Source: an uncultured Eubacteriales bacterium
Lineage (GTDB): Bacteria; Bacillota; Clostridia; Oscillospirales; Acutalibacteraceae
NCBI GenBank assembly: GCA_934466515.1
Contig: CAKSLH010000001.1
Span: 378,020 to 442,019, forward strand
Direction of reading: 5' to 3'
Length of the DNA stretch: 64,000 nucleotides
Of the stretch, positions 43,361 to 52,834 are shown piece after piece. The position numbers and the translations under genes are program-made. Position 1 is the first letter of the stretch, and every line of letters starts with the position of its first letter. The notes under the pieces were generated by a model. That model saw nothing but the letters and a program-made list of their open reading frames with translations, ran no database searches and was not told the origin of the DNA.

Positions 43361-44257
43361 ATGTTAAAAATTTCAGTAGCCGTAACTTCTTTTAACGGCG
43401 AAGAAAATATAACCGAGCTTTTGAATTCACTTAAAAATCAGATAAGAAAGCCTGATGAAATCATTTTTGTCGACGACGCGTCGGCTGACGGCACTGCGGA
43501 TATAATCGAGGAATTTATCAAAGAAAACGAGCTTTCCTCTTGGAAGCTTATCAGAAATAAAGAAAACCTCGGAAACGCCATGAATTTCAGAAAGGCGCTT
43601 TCTAATTCAAGCGGCGATGTGATTTTCCTTTGCACCCAGAATGATATATGGTATGAGGATAAAATCGAAAGTATTTCAAGTCTTATGGCAGGAAACGAAA
43701 ATATAATTGCCGTAAACTGCGCGCATGAAATGATTGATACTGACGGAAACGGTATGGTATCAGACAGGCTCGGAGAAACGGGCTCGGGGCTGTCAAGACT
43801 TTCTAAAACGGATTTAAGCGCACTTTTTAATACCAATTCCTTTCCCTGCGGCACACTGGCTGTAAGAAAAGAAATTGCGGATAAATATATCCGCCTCTCA
43901 AAATGCGAGCTTAAAGCGGCATTTGAGCTTGAATGTATCGCGGCGGCAATGAACGGACTTTATTTTTATGACGCTCCGCTTATAAGAACCCGTTTCTGCG
44001 AGGGCGGCATGACGGAAGACCCCGTTAAATCAGCGGAATTTCAGCTTGAAGCCGCAAAGGCAATTCTTACCTCTACCGGAAACGATAAATTCTGCTCGCT
44101 CTGCGAAAGCAGGCTCAGCGCCTTAAAAAAGCGCTCATTTTTCCGAATTCTTCTTCTTCACCTTAAAAGAGAAAGCAGAAAGCTGTTTCCTTTAAGCGTA
44201 AGATTTTCGGATATCTGCTATACCTTAAAATCGGATAAGAGGCTGACTGAAAACTAA
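43361..44257 (+). CDS. Family 2 glycosyltransferase
   Basis: The 298-residue GT-A enzyme has SVAVTSFNGEENITELLNSLKNQ, FVDDASADGTADII (nucleotide-sugar site), LIRNKENLGNAMNFRKAL and a DXD-like region near LCTQNDIWYEDK (QND). It is a rhamnosyl/glycosyltransferase of cell-surface glycan type. Start ATG 43361 has CGGAGG 8 bases upstream. It stands alone, with its own promoter and terminator. The donor sugar is unknown. Confidence 0.87.
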   Translation: MLKISVAVTSFNGEENITELLNSLKNQIRKPDEIIFVDDASADGTADIIEEFIKENELSSWKLIRNKENLGNAMNFRKALSNSSGDVIFLCTQNDIWYEDKIESISSLMAGNENIIAVNCAHEMIDTDGNGMVSDRLGETGSGLSRLSKTDLSALFNTNSFPCGTLAVRKEIADKYIRLSKCELKAAFELECIAAAMNGLYFYDAPLIRTRFCEGGMTEDPVKSAEFQLEAAKAILTSTGNDKFCSLCESRLSALKKRSFFRILLLHLKRESRKLFPLSVRFSDICYTLKSDKRLTEN

Positions 44258-44272
44258 AATACTGTTTTAATT

Positions 44273-44312
44273 AAAAAGCTCATGTTCCACATTTGTGGAA
44301 CATGAGCTTTTT
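44273..44312. terminator. Bidirectional terminator between GT2 gene and dockerin gene
   Basis: An 18-bp perfect stem (44273 to 44290 with 44295 to 44312) with a 4-base loop, A-run before and T-run after. It ends both the GT2 gene and locus B. Confidence 0.9.
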
Positions 44313-44316
44313 TTAC

Positions 44317-47300
44317 TCAGAGAATATCATCGTAATAATCGTCTTTAGTGCTGTCGGGGTCAAGCAGGTTGCCCGTCATGCAGAAATATCTTATCGCTAA
44401 AGCGTCCGCGATATCTACCTTACCGTCCGAATAGAAGTCGGCTCGGTTTATTTGCTCGGTGCTCAGCGCCAATTCGCCCGAAAGATAATACTTAAGCAGT
44501 GTTACATCCTTAAGCGATATCTCTCCGTCGCCGTTTATGTCGCCTATCGCAAAGCCGTCAAGCTCGCCTGCAACATAGTGCATAAGCCTCTGACTGCCGA
44601 CAGTGTTTCTGCCGCTCAGGATATTCGAGATATATGTCTCGTTATCGTTAAGAATATTCTTATAGATAAATATTCCGTCGCTCGCGGTCGCACTGCCGAG
44701 CGTTGTAATAGCTACCTGACTTTCATCCCAGTTGTTTGCCTGAATTACAACATCTCTTATTCCCTCCGAATAAGCCGATTTGATATACAGCTGATAGCCG
44801 TTAAGCTCGTTACCGTAAAATCTGATACCCGATGTCGGAGAATAAGCGTTTGAATTCTGAGAGGTAAAGATAATGGAGCCGTAATCGGTTTTCCATTGAG
44901 ATGTTCCGATATCATGGAAGTTGAACGCTCTTTCAAAGGTTCCGTTTACCATTGACAAATACCAGTTTAGGTCGGAATTATAGGAATCGAAATAAATATC
45001 CGTCACCTGTTTCCAGTGGCATTTGTTGTAAACCGTATCGGCAAATCCGCCGAAGTATCCCGTTGCAAGCCCGTTTTCATAATACATATATTCAAAATAC
45101 ATATTTTCTCTCGGTGTTCTTGCAACTATCTTTGAATTTGAGTTAGGCGCTACCGTAAACGGTTCGTTTACAATAACAAAATATGCCTTAGTGCCGTCGG
45201 CAAGGGTCTTTGTAACATAGGACTGCATCATTCTTGTCTGTCCTATTCCCTGCCCGTTGCGGACATAAAGCTGAACTCTGTCATGCTGTTCGCCCCAACC
45301 GCTGATTACCTTGAAGGTAACATCCTTTGTAAATCCGAATTCGGCACATTCCTCATCGGAGGCAAGCGTTAAGACTGCGTCCGCGTTTCCTGAATGCGAA
45401 GCGGGAGAACCGTCGGCAACAAAAAGCTCGCGGTTATTTATCGTTCTGTCATAAATCGTATTTCCGTGATAATAAACATTCTCGCCCTGAAATCCTAAGG
45501 TCGTTCTGGCAAACTCAGTATATTCAAGAATTGAATTGTTTATATTGCCGTGCTGCCATTCGTCTGAAATAAAGCTGTTACTGATACGGACATACTGACC
45601 CCAATTGAAAATCAAAGGACAGTTTGTAACTGTACGGTATACCTTTACATTATCCATCTGAACATTATAGGGATTTTGAATGAACACTCCGTATGAGCCG
45701 GTTGCGGTGCTTTCTGCTCTTATAGCAAGCTCGGCAGATGTTGTGTTTTCGACATATCCTACACCGGAACCGCCTGATACAACTCCTAAAAGCGGCATGA
45801 ACTGAATGTTTACATCCTTAAGATAAATATTTTCGTTATAGGTAGTTGAGGTCTGGGAGTTTTTACCGCCGTAGGACCGCATTATGCACTGTCCGCGCGT
45901 TCCGTAAAATCCTATTCCCTCTATAGCAATATTGCGTTCAAAGCCTATAAGGAATTCGGGGCATGCGCTCATCTGCCACTGGGTCGGGTCGAAATAAAGT
46001 ATTGTTTTGTCGCTGCCGTCTCCGATAAGCTGAATTTTTTCAGGAATAACAATGCTGTAAATAAGCTTGTATCTTCCTGCGGGAATTCTGATTATTCCGC
46101 CGTTTGTCTCGTTTAACGCAAGCTGAATAACATCCATTAAAATTCCTGTTATATCCTGATCGGAATTTTTGGCGTCAGCGCCGTAATTCGTTATATCATA
46201 GACCTTGTCGGGCCACGATGACCTGATATCGCTTCCGACCTTAAGCGTTTCGGGTGCGGACCAGCAGGTATTGTCTCCGTATCCGCTGTAAACGCTGACC
46301 TCATATTTACCTTTCGGAATAGAGTTTGGCAGCTTAACCTTAAGTGAGTTCATGCTCTGAACGGTTACGGATTTATCAACTGTAGAGAATGTTTTATTAA
46401 ATCCGTTGCCCTGAATTTTAACATAAACCTTGTATTTATTGCTTTCGATTGCTTTTTCATAAGCTTCAAGCTCCGCTTCGGAGTCCTTTATGAAATCGTT
46501 CGGGTCTATTTCGTCATAGCCTAAAGCAAGGTTTTCGCCTATAATGCGAACCTCTCCGCCGGCTGTGGCATGGTCGCCTTCATCCGCATAAACAAAGTCA
46601 ATTTCAGGATTGTTAACATAAAGTATAACATCTTTGCTGCCGGAAACATCGTTTCCGCAAAGCTTAAGCGCATACACGCCGCGTGTTATGCTTTGACCGA
46701 GAGCGTCCTTTTTAGGAATTATGACCTTAAAAGAATTCTTTGAAGGCTGAATTATTTTAAGCTTTACTGCCCTTGTGCTGTCGAATGAGGCGGTACTCGC
46801 GGCCTTTATATATGTTCCGCTCTTTTGATAATCATGGCTGTAGGTAATCTCGGGCAGGAATTCGGCAGCGGTATTGTTGACCGAGGAATCCGAAACACCG
46901 TTATAAAGCTCGCTGCGGTAATCGGCGTCCGAAATCTGAACGAATTCTACTCTTGAAACATTGTCATAAATGTTTTCGCCGTAAAGTGTGAGAACATCAT
47001 CTGGACCGTATTCGGTGTTTCCCGTATAATACGGATAGACTGAATCTATGTTTTCGTTTTCCTCCCAGCTGCCCTGAACATACTTAATACTTACATCGTC
47101 ATATTCCCAAGTATAGTTGTTTTTGCCCCAGAGACCGAAATTTCCGTAAACCGCGTTTAAACTCAGTCCGTAGTTGTCGGTATTTACTCCGTCGGTTATT
47201 TCTGCGGTCACACTTCTTCCGTCAGCCGAATACTTAAGCTTGACATCTATAAAATCGGAAATATAATCGGTTACCTTTGATTTACTTCCGTTATGAAATC

Positions 47301-49455
47301 CTGCGGAATAAACGCCGTCGACATAATTTGAAAATCTGTAGGAAATTCTGCCGTTTTCGTCTCTTTCCCAGTTGTAGATCTCAAGAACCTGCCAATTTTC
47401 CTCGTCTACATAGCTTAACATTATTGTAAGCGGCTGAGCGGCCGAGAAATTATCCTTTGAAGCATCTCCGGACGATTTAAGCTTTATTTTAAAGTTTACT
47501 TCGTTTAGCTGGGCTTTTTTAGGAATGGAATAAGAACTCGGATAAATAAATCCGTTTTTTGATACGGTTACATAATGATTTAAGTCCTTTTGCTCTATCG
47601 CAGACGACGGCGTTACAACACGCTTTTCGTCACTTCCGCTGTTAGACCATTTTCTGAGTCCGTTTTCAAAATCATCCGTAAATGTGTAAGTCTGCCGTCC
47701 GTTTTCGGTGACATACTGCGGAAGCTCTGTCTCATAAGCCCCGCTTAATGCTTCGATCTCTGAAAGCAGGTCCTTTAAAAGCTGATATTCCGATTTTAAG
47801 GTCATTTTCGAATAACTGCTCAGATTATTTTCATAATCGGCAATTGCTTTTTCGATATCCGCTTTCATAAGAGCATTTTTTCTGACATTTTCCTTTGTTA
47901 AATGAATAAGCTCGGAATAATTCTTCTTAAAAAGCTTGATTTCCTTTTCATAAGAATTAAAATCGCTTTCATCATAAACATAGGCTCTTATATTGCTTAT
48001 TTTTATATCGCTTTTCGCATAGAAAACAAGCCCGTCATATTCAGAAGCCGCAGAGTAGCTGAAAGAGGTTCCTTTTGATGGGTTTGAAACCTTGTAGATA
48101 TACTTACCGTTTCGAGAGAGGTCTATTTCTATCTGCAGCTTGCCCTCAATTGAGCCTAATTCATTGGCATAGCCCGTACCCGTTGATACCTCGTTGCCGT
48201 CGGTGCAGGTAAAGAACTGATTGAAAAACGCTTTGTGCGCTTTATCGTACCAGATAGTGTTATACTTATAATTCTGTGAATCCTTAAAGTCATAAACAAA
48301 TATAATGCCTTTTCCGCCGTTGTTGCCTAATGGATATTCAACATCATAGGTAAATTTCTTTATTGAGGTTTCTTCCTGTAGGTATGACGAGGAATTAAGC
48401 CTGAGCATAAGTCCTGAATTTAAGGTCATAACTCCGTCCGAGCCGATATTAAAGCTTGACGCGCTGAAATTTCCCTTTATGTATTCCCAGTTTGCAGGCT
48501 GTAAAGGAGAATTGCTGTCAAACGGGGTACCTACCTTTAAGGCGTTTATCTTTTCCTTAAAGTTGTTAAGCAAAACCGTATAACGGTAATACTCGCTCTG
48601 ATAATAAGAGCTCAGCTTCGAATAATCGGATAAAGCCTCGTTTATAAGCGCCTCGTCGGCAGAAGTTACCTGACTTAAGGTCTTATTCAGCACCGTTTTA
48701 TATTTATCGGTATACTGCTTTGCAAGATAATCGGTATATCCGCCGAAATAGAATTTCGCGTTTTTGATATACATTGTTGAGCTTTCGTTGCCGTTCTGCC
48801 TGTAATTGCAAAGCATTGCAGGAGTAGAAGAGGTTTTAAAGCTCATTGTTTTAATGTTCGAATTCTGTTCAACCGAAATTGTCGCCTTGCCCGAATTATA
48901 GCTTACGGAAACATTGACAAAATCGGTAAAATCAATATCAATATTTCCAAGCGATGTATCCGAAGGGGTTACACTGCTGTCAACCGAAACCTTTCCGTCC
49001 TTTACAGCCCAGCAGCGCCTGAAAATTTTGCCCGAAAATTCTCCTACCGAAACAAATTTATAATTGTTGTTATCGGTAAAATCATAAACGATTTCAAGTC
49101 CGCCGTAAAGCGAGCTCGGGTTTTTTGAAAACTTCGCAGTGAAGTTAAATTCCTCTATCGAAGACTGACTTACCTTTGAAGACTTAGGAACAAGGAGATA
49201 CTGCGCTCCCTGAATGCTGTTTTTGTAATCAAAGGTAAGCATATTGCTTCCCTGCGAAGCGGAAATTTTATAGGAGTCGGATTCGTGGGGCGCGTCCCAG
49301 TTATCGAGATTGCCCTCGGCAAAATCCTCCTCAAAATAATAACCCTCAATTCCCGAAGAAGCTAAGACATCGGTACGCGTTATTACGGATGCCGCTGAGC
49401 ATACCATTATCAAAGCAATACAAAGCGCAAGACCGCTTTTTAAGTATTTCTTCAT
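44317..49455 (-). CDS. Dockerin-bearing multidomain pectate-lyase-fold protein
   Basis: The 1712-residue protein has a signal peptide (~1 to 32); three LamG-like sandwich regions opening with phrases such as EDFAEGNLDNWDAP (~43) and TDDFENGLRKWS (~590), separated by helical spacers; TIG-like Ig segments (DVLTLYGENIYDNVSRVEF, ~820); and a pectate lyase 3-type beta helix starting VYDITNYGADAKNSDQD (~1093). A type I dockerin follows (GDINGDGEISLKDVTLLKYYLSG and ADFYSDGKVDIADALAIRYF, ~1635 to 1695). It ends DDYYDDIL. It should be secreted and dock on a cohesin such as that at 54457. The catalytic activity is unproven. Confidence 0.88.
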   Translation of the reverse strand: MKKYLKSGLALCIALIMVCSAASVITRTDVLASSGIEGYYFEEDFAEGNLDNWDAPHESDSYKISASQGSNMLTFDYKNSIQGAQYLLVPKSSKVSQSSIEEFNFTAKFSKNPSSLYGGLEIVYDFTDNNNYKFVSVGEFSGKIFRRCWAVKDGKVSVDSSVTPSDTSLGNIDIDFTDFVNVSVSYNSGKATISVEQNSNIKTMSFKTSSTPAMLCNYRQNGNESSTMYIKNAKFYFGGYTDYLAKQYTDKYKTVLNKTLSQVTSADEALINEALSDYSKLSSYYQSEYYRYTVLLNNFKEKINALKVGTPFDSNSPLQPANWEYIKGNFSASSFNIGSDGVMTLNSGLMLRLNSSSYLQEETSIKKFTYDVEYPLGNNGGKGIIFVYDFKDSQNYKYNTIWYDKAHKAFFNQFFTCTDGNEVSTGTGYANELGSIEGKLQIEIDLSRNGKYIYKVSNPSKGTSFSYSAASEYDGLVFYAKSDIKISNIRAYVYDESDFNSYEKEIKLFKKNYSELIHLTKENVRKNALMKADIEKAIADYENNLSSYSKMTLKSEYQLLKDLLSEIEALSGAYETELPQYVTENGRQTYTFTDDFENGLRKWSNSGSDEKRVVTPSSAIEQKDLNHYVTVSKNGFIYPSSYSIPKKAQLNEVNFKIKLKSSGDASKDNFSAAQPLTIMLSYVDEENWQVLEIYNWERDENGRISYRFSNYVDGVYSAGFHNGSKSKVTDYISDFIDVKLKYSADGRSVTAEITDGVNTDNYGLSLNAVYGNFGLWGKNNYTWEYDDVSIKYVQGSWEENENIDSVYPYYTGNTEYGPDDVLTLYGENIYDNVSRVEFVQISDADYRSELYNGVSDSSVNNTAAEFLPEITYSHDYQKSGTYIKAASTASFDSTRAVKLKIIQPSKNSFKVIIPKKDALGQSITRGVYALKLCGNDVSGSKDVILYVNNPEIDFVYADEGDHATAGGEVRIIGENLALGYDEIDPNDFIKDSEAELEAYEKAIESNKYKVYVKIQGNGFNKTFSTVDKSVTVQSMNSLKVKLPNSIPKGKYEVSVYSGYGDNTCWSAPETLKVGSDIRSSWPDKVYDITNYGADAKNSDQDITGILMDVIQLALNETNGGIIRIPAGRYKLIYSIVIPEKIQLIGDGSDKTILYFDPTQWQMSACPEFLIGFERNIAIEGIGFYGTRGQCIMRSYGGKNSQTSTTYNENIYLKDVNIQFMPLLGVVSGGSGVGYVENTTSAELAIRAESTATGSYGVFIQNPYNVQMDNVKVYRTVTNCPLIFNWGQYVRISNSFISDEWQHGNINNSILEYTEFARTTLGFQGENVYYHGNTIYDRTINNRELFVADGSPASHSGNADAVLTLASDEECAEFGFTKDVTFKVISGWGEQHDRVQLYVRNGQGIGQTRMMQSYVTKTLADGTKAYFVIVNEPFTVAPNSNSKIVARTPRENMYFEYMYYENGLATGYFGGFADTVYNKCHWKQVTDIYFDSYNSDLNWYLSMVNGTFERAFNFHDIGTSQWKTDYGSIIFTSQNSNAYSPTSGIRFYGNELNGYQLYIKSAYSEGIRDVVIQANNWDESQVAITTLGSATASDGIFIYKNILNDNETYISNILSGRNTVGSQRLMHYVAGELDGFAIGDINGDGEISLKDVTLLKYYLSGELALSTEQINRADFYSDGKVDIADALAIRYFCMTGNLLDPDSTKDDYYDDIL

Positions 49456-49485
49456 TTTCTTACCTCCGTAAAATATTTTGGGCAG

Positions 49486-49845
49486 TTATAAAATATCGCT
49501 GTAATAATCTTCTTTTGAAGCGGGCTTTTCTTCCGATGAAGACGAGGAGCCACTGTCCTTTTTAACCTCTGTTGATTTGTTTTCTGATGACGGCGAGCTG
49601 TTCTTATCAGTGCCGTTATCAATAGTTATTTTTGTTCCGTCGGGCATAACAGCCTGAGAGCCTTTGCTGTCGGTCTCAGATTTTTCGCTTTCGCCCGAGC
49701 TGTTTTCTGTTTTGCTCTGCGATGATGAAACAACAGAGCTTTTTGGGGATTTTTTATCAGCGCCGGCATTTGCCTTGCCCTTGCAGCCTGCAAGGGCAAA
49801 ACAAACTAAAGCCAAAGCGAGAAGAAAACATATTCTTCTTTTCAT
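49486..49845 (-). CDS. Ser-rich lipoprotein with a tail like the dockerin protein
   Basis: The 119-residue protein starts at ATG 49845 (GAGG 9 bases before), not at the longer upstream frame, since the lipoprotein signal MKRRICFLLALALVCFALAGC (Cys21) begins there. The rest is a low-complexity Ser/Lys/Glu linker with no domain. It ends EDYYSDIL, nearly the same as the last residues of the next gene's product. The start lies just after the stop of the 40-aa peptide. It looks like a membrane-tethered spacer presenting the tail peptide. No family recognised. Confidence 0.7.
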   Translation of the reverse strand: MKRRICFLLALALVCFALAGCKGKANAGADKKSPKSSVVSSSQSKTENSSGESEKSETDSKGSQAVMPDGTKITIDNGTDKNSSPSSENKSTEVKKDSGSSSSSEEKPASKEDYYSDIL

Positions 49846-49846
49846 A

Positions 49847-49969
49847 TCAGATTTCCTCTTCCAAATCCGACCAGTTTTCATTGCCGGTGCTTAAGTCGCT
49901 GCCGGCGCAGAGGTATTCATTTAATTCGGGATCGGTAACTGTCAATATAGGTTTTTTATATTCTTTCAT
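49847..49969 (-). CDS. 40-residue peptide, Y.KP type
   Basis: ATG 49969 follows a GGAGGAGAAAG-like ribosome site and the frame ends at TGA 49847, one base before the lipoprotein start. The sequence begins MKEYKKPILTVTDPELNEY and ends acidic with NWSDLEEEI. It shares Y.KP near the start, an N-terminal valine/isoleucine-rich stretch and an acidic end with the 46-aa peptide at 6819. It lies 17 bases after the 942-aa exported protein. There is no signal peptide. Function unknown; the twin context argues that it is translated. Confidence 0.6.
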   Translation of the reverse strand: MKEYKKPILTVTDPELNEYLCAGSDLSTGNENWSDLEEEI

Positions 49970-49986
49970 TACTTTCTCCTCCTTTT

Positions 49987-52815
49987 TTAAGCCTTATAAG
50001 CGTCATAGTTCATTGCAACAAACGCAAATACCGCTTTCTTTTCCTCGGCAGTAGTTTTACCTAAAGAGGTATCGCCGTATTCGAGCTTGTTGATCTTTTC
50101 TATAATCGCCGGATATGAAGTGCTGTCAAATTCAGCGGGATAGGTTACATCAGTTCCGAGCTTAGAAGTTATGCTTTCGCTTAATTTCTTAGCTGCAAAG
50201 AGAGCGCATTTTGTTGCCTGACCCTCTGTAACATCAGTATCTGCAACAGCGTTGTCGGCATAAACCGTGAATTCGTCTGTTCCGTTTGTATAAACAACAT
50301 AGGGTCTGCAATCAAAGAGAAGTCCCGGCTTGCCCTTTGAATTGGTAACATTTACATAGAAGCGGTTATTGCCGTCTACCGTTACGGTATCGGACTCAAC
50401 ATTAACATCTACAAAGTAGTCTTCCTTACCGCTTACAACATCAATTTTACGTGTAAGGTCGGGATTGTTTCCTCTTACCTGATTCGGAACTACAACCGCG
50501 CCGTAGCTCGAAACTGTATAGCCCGAAGCTGTATTCGCCTCATATTTTACAACGAAGCGAAGGTCTGAAGCCTCTACACTGCTTTCGTTTTTAAGCTGAA
50601 CGCCTAAAAGCTCTGCGTGAGCGGTTTTTGCAACTGCGTCTGCATAATTCTTATAATAAGCAAGCTTTTTGCTGAAATCCTTAGCGTCGACAGCTGTTTT
50701 AACAGGCTCGCTTGCGCCGTTATAAGATGCCTCTAAAGCCGCAAGATTTGCGTTTACCTCAGCAAGATTGCTGTTTGTGATAACGAGGTCGCCGAGAGTA
50801 TCGCCGAATTTCTCATAAATTCCGTTTCCTGCAGAAAGAACTGCTATACAATCCTCGGTGATGTCCTTGTCAACTGTATAAGAAACAGAGAAATCGCTGT
50901 AAACCAATTTATCACTGCGTCCCGAATCTTTTCCTCCGCCGATAAGAACATAATTTGTATCCTGTTCGCTTCCGTCGGTAACAGTCAAAGAATTAAGAAC
51001 AACATTGCCTGCTGATTCATACTCTTTTGTTTCTTCGTTTAAAGTATAAACATCCAACGCTGTAACGGTGTAAAGATGTGTACCGTCTTTATTATCCTTA
51101 TATTCAACCTTTACTGCCGGAATATCTTTCCAATAGATTTTAAAGTCATTATTAAAGCTTACGTTGTTTAAAACGCTTTTTGTTAAAGTAGGTTCTCCGT
51201 CGGCTACGGAAATTTCTCCGCCGGTATATCTTCCGGCAAAATTTGTTGAACCGAAAGCTATAAGTCTATAATATCCGTCATCCTGTTTCTTAAAATTAGA
51301 TGCCAAGCAATCATAAGATGTGTCGCCGTTTATAACTGAATAACCGTCCTCTGTTTTTTCAACAGTTGAGCCTATCTTGCTCCAAGTATGAAGATATCCG
51401 AAAGCCGATTCACTGACATCGGTAGCCGAAATCTTATATGACCATTCGTTTACATCAACCTTTGTAAGGTCAACATCGTTTACCTTGGTAAGAACACCTA
51501 AGGTTCCGTTATAGTTTCCGTTTGCAGTATAGGTTATATTGCTTCCGCCGGTAAAATAAGAATCGGTTGAAAGTGCTCCGTTTTTGACATTATAAAGTGT
51601 AGCAACATCTACGCTTGTCGCATTATCAACTGTAACAGTTTCGGGGGTTGTAAATTTACCGTAAATTGCAATTGCATTTTCGCACAATTTAATTGCGGCA
51701 TTTATTTTGCTTTCAAGGTCTGCATAGTTTTTGTCGATTACACTTTTAACTTTAGGATCAAGAGCATTATAAGCGCTAAGTAAACCGTTAAGCTCTGTTT
51801 TCTTTGCATAAGCTGTATCGGCAGTTACTTTAAAGGTGTTTTCGTCAAGCTCTGTAATAACAAGGTTTGCATTTACAAATGCCTCGCAGGCGGTTGTAAA
51901 ATCCGTTATCTGAGTATAGGAAACAGAAAAATCGCTGAAAGTAATTGCTGTGTTCTGACCGTATGTATAACCCGAGCCTAAAAGAACATAACCGGTATTG
52001 GCTTCGCTATCATCGGCAACAACAGTTTGCTTTAAAATTTTTCCGCCGTCAATTGCAGTAAATGAGTTATCTTCATTGTTTTTCGAGTAAACATTTAATG
52101 CTGTAACGGTATAAGTGTGAGTTCCGTCATTGTTGTTTTTGTATTCTACCTTAACAGTAGGATTGCTGTTCCAATAAATATTATAGGGATCTTTAAAGCC
52201 GATATTTCCTTCGGGTAATGCAGAAGACATTTCAGCCGTTCCGTCGGTTACGGTTATTGTTCCGCCGACTTCTCTTGCTGAAAATTGAGTTAAATTGCTG
52301 GAAAATGCCATTCTGTAATAGCTGTTATCTTCAACGATGCTTGAAGCGATAACACCGTACTGTGCGTCACCGTCGGTAACGGTATAAACTTTGTCCTCGT
52401 TTTTAACAGTTGAAGCAATTTTGCCCCAAGAATTAAGATATCCGAAGTTTGATACTTTTCCGGAAGCCGGAATATCAGCAGTCATGGTATATGACCATTC
52501 GTCAGCCTTTATGTTTGTTAAATCCGTTCCGTTGATTTCCGCAAGAACACCCAAGGTTGCCTGAAAATTATTTCCGCTTTTCTGAACAACAGTATTTCCG
52601 GATTTTTTAAAGCTCTGTCCGTTGTTGGTTAAATTCTTTTGGTTTCCGTTGTAGTTGTAAAGTGTCGCCACATCAACACTTTCGGGGTTGCTGATTGTAA
52701 CCTTTTCCTTAACCGTATAATCTTTTTGAGCCAAGGAAGTGAATGTGGCGCATGAGAAAACAAGCGCCAGCGAGCAAGCAAGTGCCGAAGCTTTAACAAG
52801 TAATTTTTTCTTCAT
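49987..52815 (-). CDS. Large exported protein with tandem internal repeat (942 aa)
   Basis: The likely start is ATG 52815 (GAGGATAG before), giving signal peptide MKKKLLVKASALACSLALVFSC...SLAQ; the open frame runs 37 codons further but lacks a site. Two repeats follow, roughly 28 to 315 and 385 to 665, sharing VDVATLYN, GTLGVL, WSY, FGYL.(S/T)W.KI.STV and DF.(I)YW. The C-terminal ~200 residues resemble the end of the 735-aa protein at 6979. It is secreted or surface bound and probably binds carbohydrate. No catalytic motif is seen and no family was recognised. Confidence 0.7.
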   Translation of the reverse strand: MKKKLLVKASALACSLALVFSCATFTSLAQKDYTVKEKVTISNPESVDVATLYNYNGNQKNLTNNGQSFKKSGNTVVQKSGNNFQATLGVLAEINGTDLTNIKADEWSYTMTADIPASGKVSNFGYLNSWGKIASTVKNEDKVYTVTDGDAQYGVIASSIVEDNSYYRMAFSSNLTQFSAREVGGTITVTDGTAEMSSALPEGNIGFKDPYNIYWNSNPTVKVEYKNNNDGTHTYTVTALNVYSKNNEDNSFTAIDGGKILKQTVVADDSEANTGYVLLGSGYTYGQNTAITFSDFSVSYTQITDFTTACEAFVNANLVITELDENTFKVTADTAYAKKTELNGLLSAYNALDPKVKSVIDKNYADLESKINAAIKLCENAIAIYGKFTTPETVTVDNATSVDVATLYNVKNGALSTDSYFTGGSNITYTANGNYNGTLGVLTKVNDVDLTKVDVNEWSYKISATDVSESAFGYLHTWSKIGSTVEKTEDGYSVINGDTSYDCLASNFKKQDDGYYRLIAFGSTNFAGRYTGGEISVADGEPTLTKSVLNNVSFNNDFKIYWKDIPAVKVEYKDNKDGTHLYTVTALDVYTLNEETKEYESAGNVVLNSLTVTDGSEQDTNYVLIGGGKDSGRSDKLVYSDFSVSYTVDKDITEDCIAVLSAGNGIYEKFGDTLGDLVITNSNLAEVNANLAALEASYNGASEPVKTAVDAKDFSKKLAYYKNYADAVAKTAHAELLGVQLKNESSVEASDLRFVVKYEANTASGYTVSSYGAVVVPNQVRGNNPDLTRKIDVVSGKEDYFVDVNVESDTVTVDGNNRFYVNVTNSKGKPGLLFDCRPYVVYTNGTDEFTVYADNAVADTDVTEGQATKCALFAAKKLSESITSKLGTDVTYPAEFDSTSYPAIIEKINKLEYGDTSLGKTTAEEKKAVFAFVAMNYDAYKA

Positions 52816-52834
52816 TTCTATCCTCTGCCTTTCT

